Assembly (NCBI RefSeq): GCF_030385785.1
Contig: NZ_JAUEDK010000021.1
Span: forward strand, 18,451-82,450
Reading direction: 5' to 3'
Length of the DNA stretch: 64,000 nt
DNA from: Crenobacter oryzisoli
Lineage (GTDB): Bacteria > Pseudomonadota > Gammaproteobacteria > Burkholderiales > Chromobacteriaceae
Below, piece after piece: positions 58,292 to 64,000 of the stretch. Each line of letters opens with the position of its first letter. Positions within the stretch are counted from its first letter, which is position 1. The position numbers and the translations under genes were made by a program. The notes beneath the pieces are model-generated. The model did no database searches and was not told where the DNA came from. It worked only from the letters and a program-made list of their open reading frames with translations.

Positions 58292-59935
58292 TCACAGACG
58301 GAAGAACTGCACGCTCTGGCCCAACTCCCCGGCCACGCTGGCGATCTTCTGGCTGCTCTCGTCGATGCTCTGCATCGCCGCGGTGGCCTCCTCGGCCATC
58401 TGCGCCATCTGCTCCATCTTTTTGGCGATGTCGGTACTGGCGGCCTTCTGCTCTTCCACCGAGGCGGCGATGCTGTCGATGTCCTGACCCGACTCGCGCA
58501 CGCTGACATCCGACGCGCTGAACAGCGCCGCGACCGAACCGACCACCTCTCGGCTGGTCGCCAGCGACGACAGGCCCTGCTGCACCACCGTGTCGAGCGC
58601 CGCCGACTTCACGCCGAGCTGCTGGTTGACGGTGTCGATCTCGGACGCCGAGCTCGACGACTTTTCGGCCAGCTTGCGCACCTCGTCGGCCACCACCGCA
58701 AAACCACGGCCCTGTTCGCCGGCGCGCGCCGCCTCGATCGCGGCATTGAGCGCCAACAGGTTGGTCTGATCGGCAATGTCGCGCACTTCGCGGGTCATGG
58801 TGCTGATCACCTGGGTGCTCTGCACGAAGTCCTGCACTGAGCCGGCCAGATTCTGGATCACCGCCTGCATCTGCTCCATCTCGGCCTGCAGCTGGGCGAC
58901 GCTGCGGCTGCCGGCCTGGCTGCTCCCCAGGTTGTCGGAGGCCTTCTGGCGCAACTCGTCGGCCGCATCGGCGACGCTGGCGATGCTCACCGTCAGCTGC
59001 TCTACCGCCGCCGCCGACGCGCTGGCGGCCGAGGCCTGGTGGCGGCTCGCGCCGAGCACCTGGCCGGACGAAGCCGCGAGCGCCTCGACCATGCGCTGCG
59101 ACTCGTCCACACCGGCACGCACCAGCCGCACCGTCTTGCCCAGATTCCCCACCATCTTCCGCAGCGCGTGCTGCAGCTGGCCCACCTCGTCATCACCATC
59201 GACTTCCAGCTCGACAGCGAGCTGACCGGACGCCACCGCATCGGCCACCTCCACCGCATCGGCCAGCGGTCGGGTGATCGAGCGGGTAATGGTCAACGCC
59301 AGGAAGGCGCCGATCAGCAGCGAGACGGCCGACAGCGTCACGATCAGCGTCTCGCCAAAGGCGATCCTGGAATTGCCCTGCTGGGCGTCGTCTTCGTTCG
59401 ACGCGAATTCGGTCTCGAGGAAGCTCTTCAGCGTACCGGCCAGCGCGTAGTTGCTCGACGACAGGTCGGCACCGATCAGGCTTCGCGCCTCATTGATCTG
59501 GCCACCCTCGTAGAGCTGCACCACCCGCGTCAGTTGCTTGTCGAGCGCGGCACGGTTGCCCTCCAGCTGCGCGAACAGCGTGCGCTCCTTCTCGAGCCCG
59601 TCCGGCCCGTTGACCAGCGCCTTGAGCTTGTCGAGTTCGGCCAGGTAGATCTGACGGTTCTCGCTCAGCACGGCCTTCTTGGAGGCACGCTGCGCGTCGT
59701 CCTCGGCGAACACATAATCGCCGGCGGCGCGAAACTCGGTCATCGTCGCGGTCTGCATCCGCGACAGCGCCTGCACATTCGGGTTGGTCACCTGGGTGAT
59801 GGTGCGGAACTTGTTGGCCACCCCGGCCATCTCGACCCAGGCGCCGGCGGCGATCGCCAGCATCAGGGCGAGCATCACGGTGAAGGCCATCCCCAAGCGG
59901 CTGCCGATCGACAGGCGTCGAAACAGACTGTTCAT
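58292..59935 (-). CDS. Methyl-accepting chemotaxis protein
   Basis: A 547-residue chemoreceptor. Membrane helix 1 is at about 10-30; the periplasmic four-helix-bundle ligand domain runs to about 185; helix 2 is at about 190-212 ([17 protein letters not shown]), then HAMP ([18 protein letters not shown]). A long cytoplasmic hairpin has the invariant tip [33 protein letters not shown] (cited as [19 protein letters not shown] and [13 protein letters not shown]). No C-terminal NWETF-type pentapeptide is seen. The start at 59935 is chosen because AAGGA precedes it by five bases, while the ATG at 59941 directly abuts that site. No che genes are nearby. Confidence 0.94.
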   Translation of the reverse strand: MNSLFRRLSIGSRLGMAFTVMLALMLAIAAGAWVEMAGVANKFRTITQVTNPNVQALSRMQTATMTEFRAAGDYVFAEDDAQRASKKAVLSENRQIYLAELDKLKALVNGPDGLEKERTLFAQLEGNRAALDKQLTRVVQLYEGGQINEARSLIGADLSSSNYALAGTLKSFLETEFASNEDDAQQGNSRIAFGETLIVTLSAVSLLIGAFLALTITRSITRPLADAVEVADAVASGQLAVELEVDGDDEVGQLQHALRKMVGNLGKTVRLVRAGVDESQRMVEALAASSGQVLGASRHQASAASASAAAVEQLTVSIASVADAADELRQKASDNLGSSQAGSRSVAQLQAEMEQMQAVIQNLAGSVQDFVQSTQVISTMTREVRDIADQTNLLALNAAIEAARAGEQGRGFAVVADEVRKLAEKSSSSASEIDTVNQQLGVKSAALDTVVQQGLSSLATSREVVGSVAALFSASDVSVRESGQDIDSIAASVEEQKAASTDIAKKMEQMAQMAEEATAAMQSIDESSQKIASVAGELGQSVQFFRL

Positions 59936-60037
59936 ATTCATCCTTGAATGCTTACAGCTAACGCGGTTTTTTTAAATCGAAGCTGATTATTAGAGATAAA
60001 TCGAGTCTCAACAAGCATGCAAAGATGACAATTTGCT

Positions 60038-60481
60038 TCAGCCAGCCTCGCCGTCGCGGCGACGGTGCCGGGCGAAGCGGCGCAACGCCGCCGCCAGGCC
60101 CGGGTCGCTGATCGTTTCGGCCGCCGTCTCGAGCGCCTCGATGCCCGGCGCGCCGACCGTCAGCCGGTTGTAGCGCTGCGGCGTTAAGCTAGGCAGCACC
60201 ACCCTCACCCGCACGGTCCGCGCGACGTAGCCGGCCTTGGCGAGCGCCGGCAGCCAGCCCGGTGCCATCAGGCGCAGCCGCGCCGCCACCGCGCTGGTAT
60301 CGGCGAACAGCACCAGTTCGCCGTCGCGGATGCGCACCGCGCGGCAGTATCCGGCCAGGTTGGCCGGTACCAGCTTCTTGAACTGGCGATCAAGCGCCAT
60401 CAGTGCCCTCGCCTGTTCGGTCAGGCGCGAGAGCTGGTTGTCCTTGCGGACGATGTCGGCGGGGGTACGGCTGTCGCGCAT
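60038..60481 (-). CDS. dciA: DUF721/DciA-like protein
   Basis: A 147-residue basic protein. LSRLTEQARALMALDRQFKKLVPANLAGYCRAVRIRDGELVLFADTSAVAARLRL (cited as FKKLVPANLAGYCRAV and LVLFADTSAVAARLRL) fits DUF721, the family of the replicative helicase operator DciA, which loads DnaB in bacteria lacking DnaC. The gene commonly sits beside secA. The start at 60481 follows AAGAG. It is divergent from secA with 226 bases between the starts. The C-terminal basic tail (RRFARHRRRDGEAG) could contact DNA. Confidence 0.8.
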   Translation of the reverse strand: MRDSRTPADIVRKDNQLSRLTEQARALMALDRQFKKLVPANLAGYCRAVRIRDGELVLFADTSAVAARLRLMAPGWLPALAKAGYVARTVRVRVVLPSLTPQRYNRLTVGAPGIEALETAAETISDPGLAAALRRFARHRRRDGEAG

Positions 60482-60707
60482 CGTGAGCTCTTTAAGACTG
60501 AGTTGGGAGTGCCATTGTAACGCGCCCCCGCCACCACCCAGCGCCGCCGTCGGCTGCGACGACGGACGGGACGCGCACCGAATGCGACACTCGACAGCGA
60601 ATTCCGGCCGTGGCGCTTGAGGAATCGCCAATATGCCCCCATCCGGGGGACCAACGATGTGCTAAACTTTTGACCATTTTTTTGGCTTTGGGCCTGGACG
60701 AATCCGC

Positions 60708-63434
<2,727 letters not shown>

Positions 63435-63457
63435 GTCTGCGCTAGGCTGGTAACGAA

Positions 63458-63476
63458 ACAGGGCCCCAATCGGGGC
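63458..63476 (+). terminator. secA terminator, interrupted by an insertion sequence
   Basis: aaacagg precedes gcccc-aatc-ggggc (63463-63476). The expected continuation (cctgttt plus a T-run) is replaced at 63477 by the IS end. The other half should lie beyond the right end of the element, outside the window. Confidence 0.6.
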
Positions 63477-64000
63477 TAATGCCGTTCACTTAGCGGATCG
63501 AACCTGTTTGATTGAGTAACGGGACGGCAGCTTTTTCACCACGCGGGGGCATTCACGCCCCCGCCGTTGTTTCGGTAGCAGCAACTCCCCGAGGCGTTCC
63601 CGCAGACGCAGCAAGCGCGCCGGCAAGGTGCCGGGGCTGCTGATCGCCAGCCAGCTCCACTCATAGCGCAAATAATGCAGCGCTGTCGTAAAGCTAAGAT
63701 CGGTCGGCGCAACCCCCACTTCCCGCGCGATCTCAGCCATCTCCAGTCGGACCAGGTTGTAGGCCAAGAGCGTTCCCCACACTTCCTGTCGGACGGTCTC
63801 CGGAGTGCCACTGCGTAACGTCAATTCGTCCCCCAACATGTCCTGCTTCAGCTCGCGGTAGCTGGTCTCGATGTGCCAGCGTTCCTGGTATTGCGCCGCG
63901 ATCTCCTTGGCCGGCCACGCCTTGGTATCCAGCAAGGAGGTCAACAAGATGCGCCGGCGCCCATGCCGAGACACCGTTTCGATGGCCCGCGCTTCCCAGT
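63477..64000. mobile_element. IS4-family insertion sequence, right part cut by the window edge
   Basis: It starts with the terminal inverted repeat taatgccgttcactta (63477-63492), 16 of 18 bases identical to the MITE ends at 32901 and similar in style to the IS4 ends beginning taatgccg. It contains the C-terminal part of the transposase gene on the minus strand. The other end and the target duplication are outside. Confidence 0.9.
63486..64000 (-). CDS. IS4-family transposase, C-terminal part (partial)
   Basis: The frame is open from the window edge (…WEARAIETVSRHGRRRILL…) to TGA at 63488-63486, inside the terminal repeat. It carries the IS4 YREK motif (RWHIETSYRELKQDML: Y-x2-R-x3-E-x6-K spacing), which supplies the last acidic residue of the DDE triad. 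The tail ends in RGRECPRVVKKLPSRYSIKQ. About 170 residues are present and the N-terminal DD residues lie outside, so integrity is unknown. No frameshift is seen in the visible part. Confidence 0.92.
   Translation of the reverse strand, partial: WEARAIETVSRHGRRRILLTSLLDTKAWPAKEIAAQYQERWHIETSYRELKQDMLGDELTLRSGTPETVRQEVWGTLLAYNLVRLEMAEIAREVGVAPTDLSFTTALHYLRYEWSWLAISSPGTLPARLLRLRERLGELLLPKQRRGRECPRVVKKLPSRYSIKQVRSAK

Overview
This is a high-GC window of ordinary proteobacterial chromosome. Gene order and families point to a betaproteobacterium of the order Neisseriales (Chromobacteriaceae-like): lptD-surA-pdxA, amgK-murU beside ruvCA, def-fmt-htpX-rsmB-DUF4390-ntrYX, dprA-smg-topA, a dciA-like gene beside secA, and a gshA-gshB pair. 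The placement is an inference from synteny and protein character, not from a marker-gene search. Most of the window is housekeeping: outer-membrane biogenesis, recombination, wall recycling, formyl-Met start and deformylation, glutathione synthesis, topoisomerase I and SecA.

Layout. 1-8.7 kb: the end of ribB; a minus-strand operon amgK-murU-ruvC-ruvA-NYN protein with one-base stop/start overlaps; divergent lptD-surA and then pdxA. 8.7-13.3 kb: a self-contained two-gene cassette holding a 1320-residue single-module NRPS (A-T, six membrane segments, three left-handed beta-helix blocks, the architecture of epsilon-poly-L-lysine synthetase Pls) and an overlapping 4'-phosphopantetheinyl transferase. 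13.4-20 kb: a KefF/KefC-type K+ efflux pair and a 1282-residue DUF3683/FAD/Fe-S dehydrogenase. 20-28 kb: small periplasmic proteins, an EamA exporter, a PaeA-like polyamine exporter, a HIT protein, a sulfurtransferase, ExoIII and pyrE. 28.3-28.65 kb: four tRNA-Lys genes. 28.7-33 kb: cutA, fxsA, dps, a TonB-like protein and small enzymes. 33-43.6 kb: moeB, the ntrYX-rsmB-htpX-fmt-def block, then dprA-smg. 43.8-53.4 kb: topA, a possible structured RNA, dgkA-apbE-gshB-gshA, a PfkB kinase and a TlpA-like thioredoxin. 53.5-64 kb: fadH, mscS, a lipase, a chemotaxis receptor, a dciA-like gene, secA, and the edge of an IS4-family insertion sequence.

Three things stand out. (1) The Pls-like cassette at 8740-13247 may make a cationic homo-poly-amino acid or short isopeptide oligomer. 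(2) A family of 110-115 bp palindromic intergenic repeats has five recognisable copies plus one decayed half copy (20031, 25589, 40200, 47180, 53421, 51374). Several copies sit directly at stop codons. (3) A 122 bp miniature element (32901-33022) has perfect 18 bp ends and an 11 bp target duplication and lies inside a Rho-independent terminator. The IS4-family element at the window edge shares its ends and has also landed in a terminator, that of secA. The response regulator of the NtrYX pair has lost its Walker A lysine, Walker B aspartate and GAFTGA loop, so it is probably not an ATP-driven sigma-54 activator.
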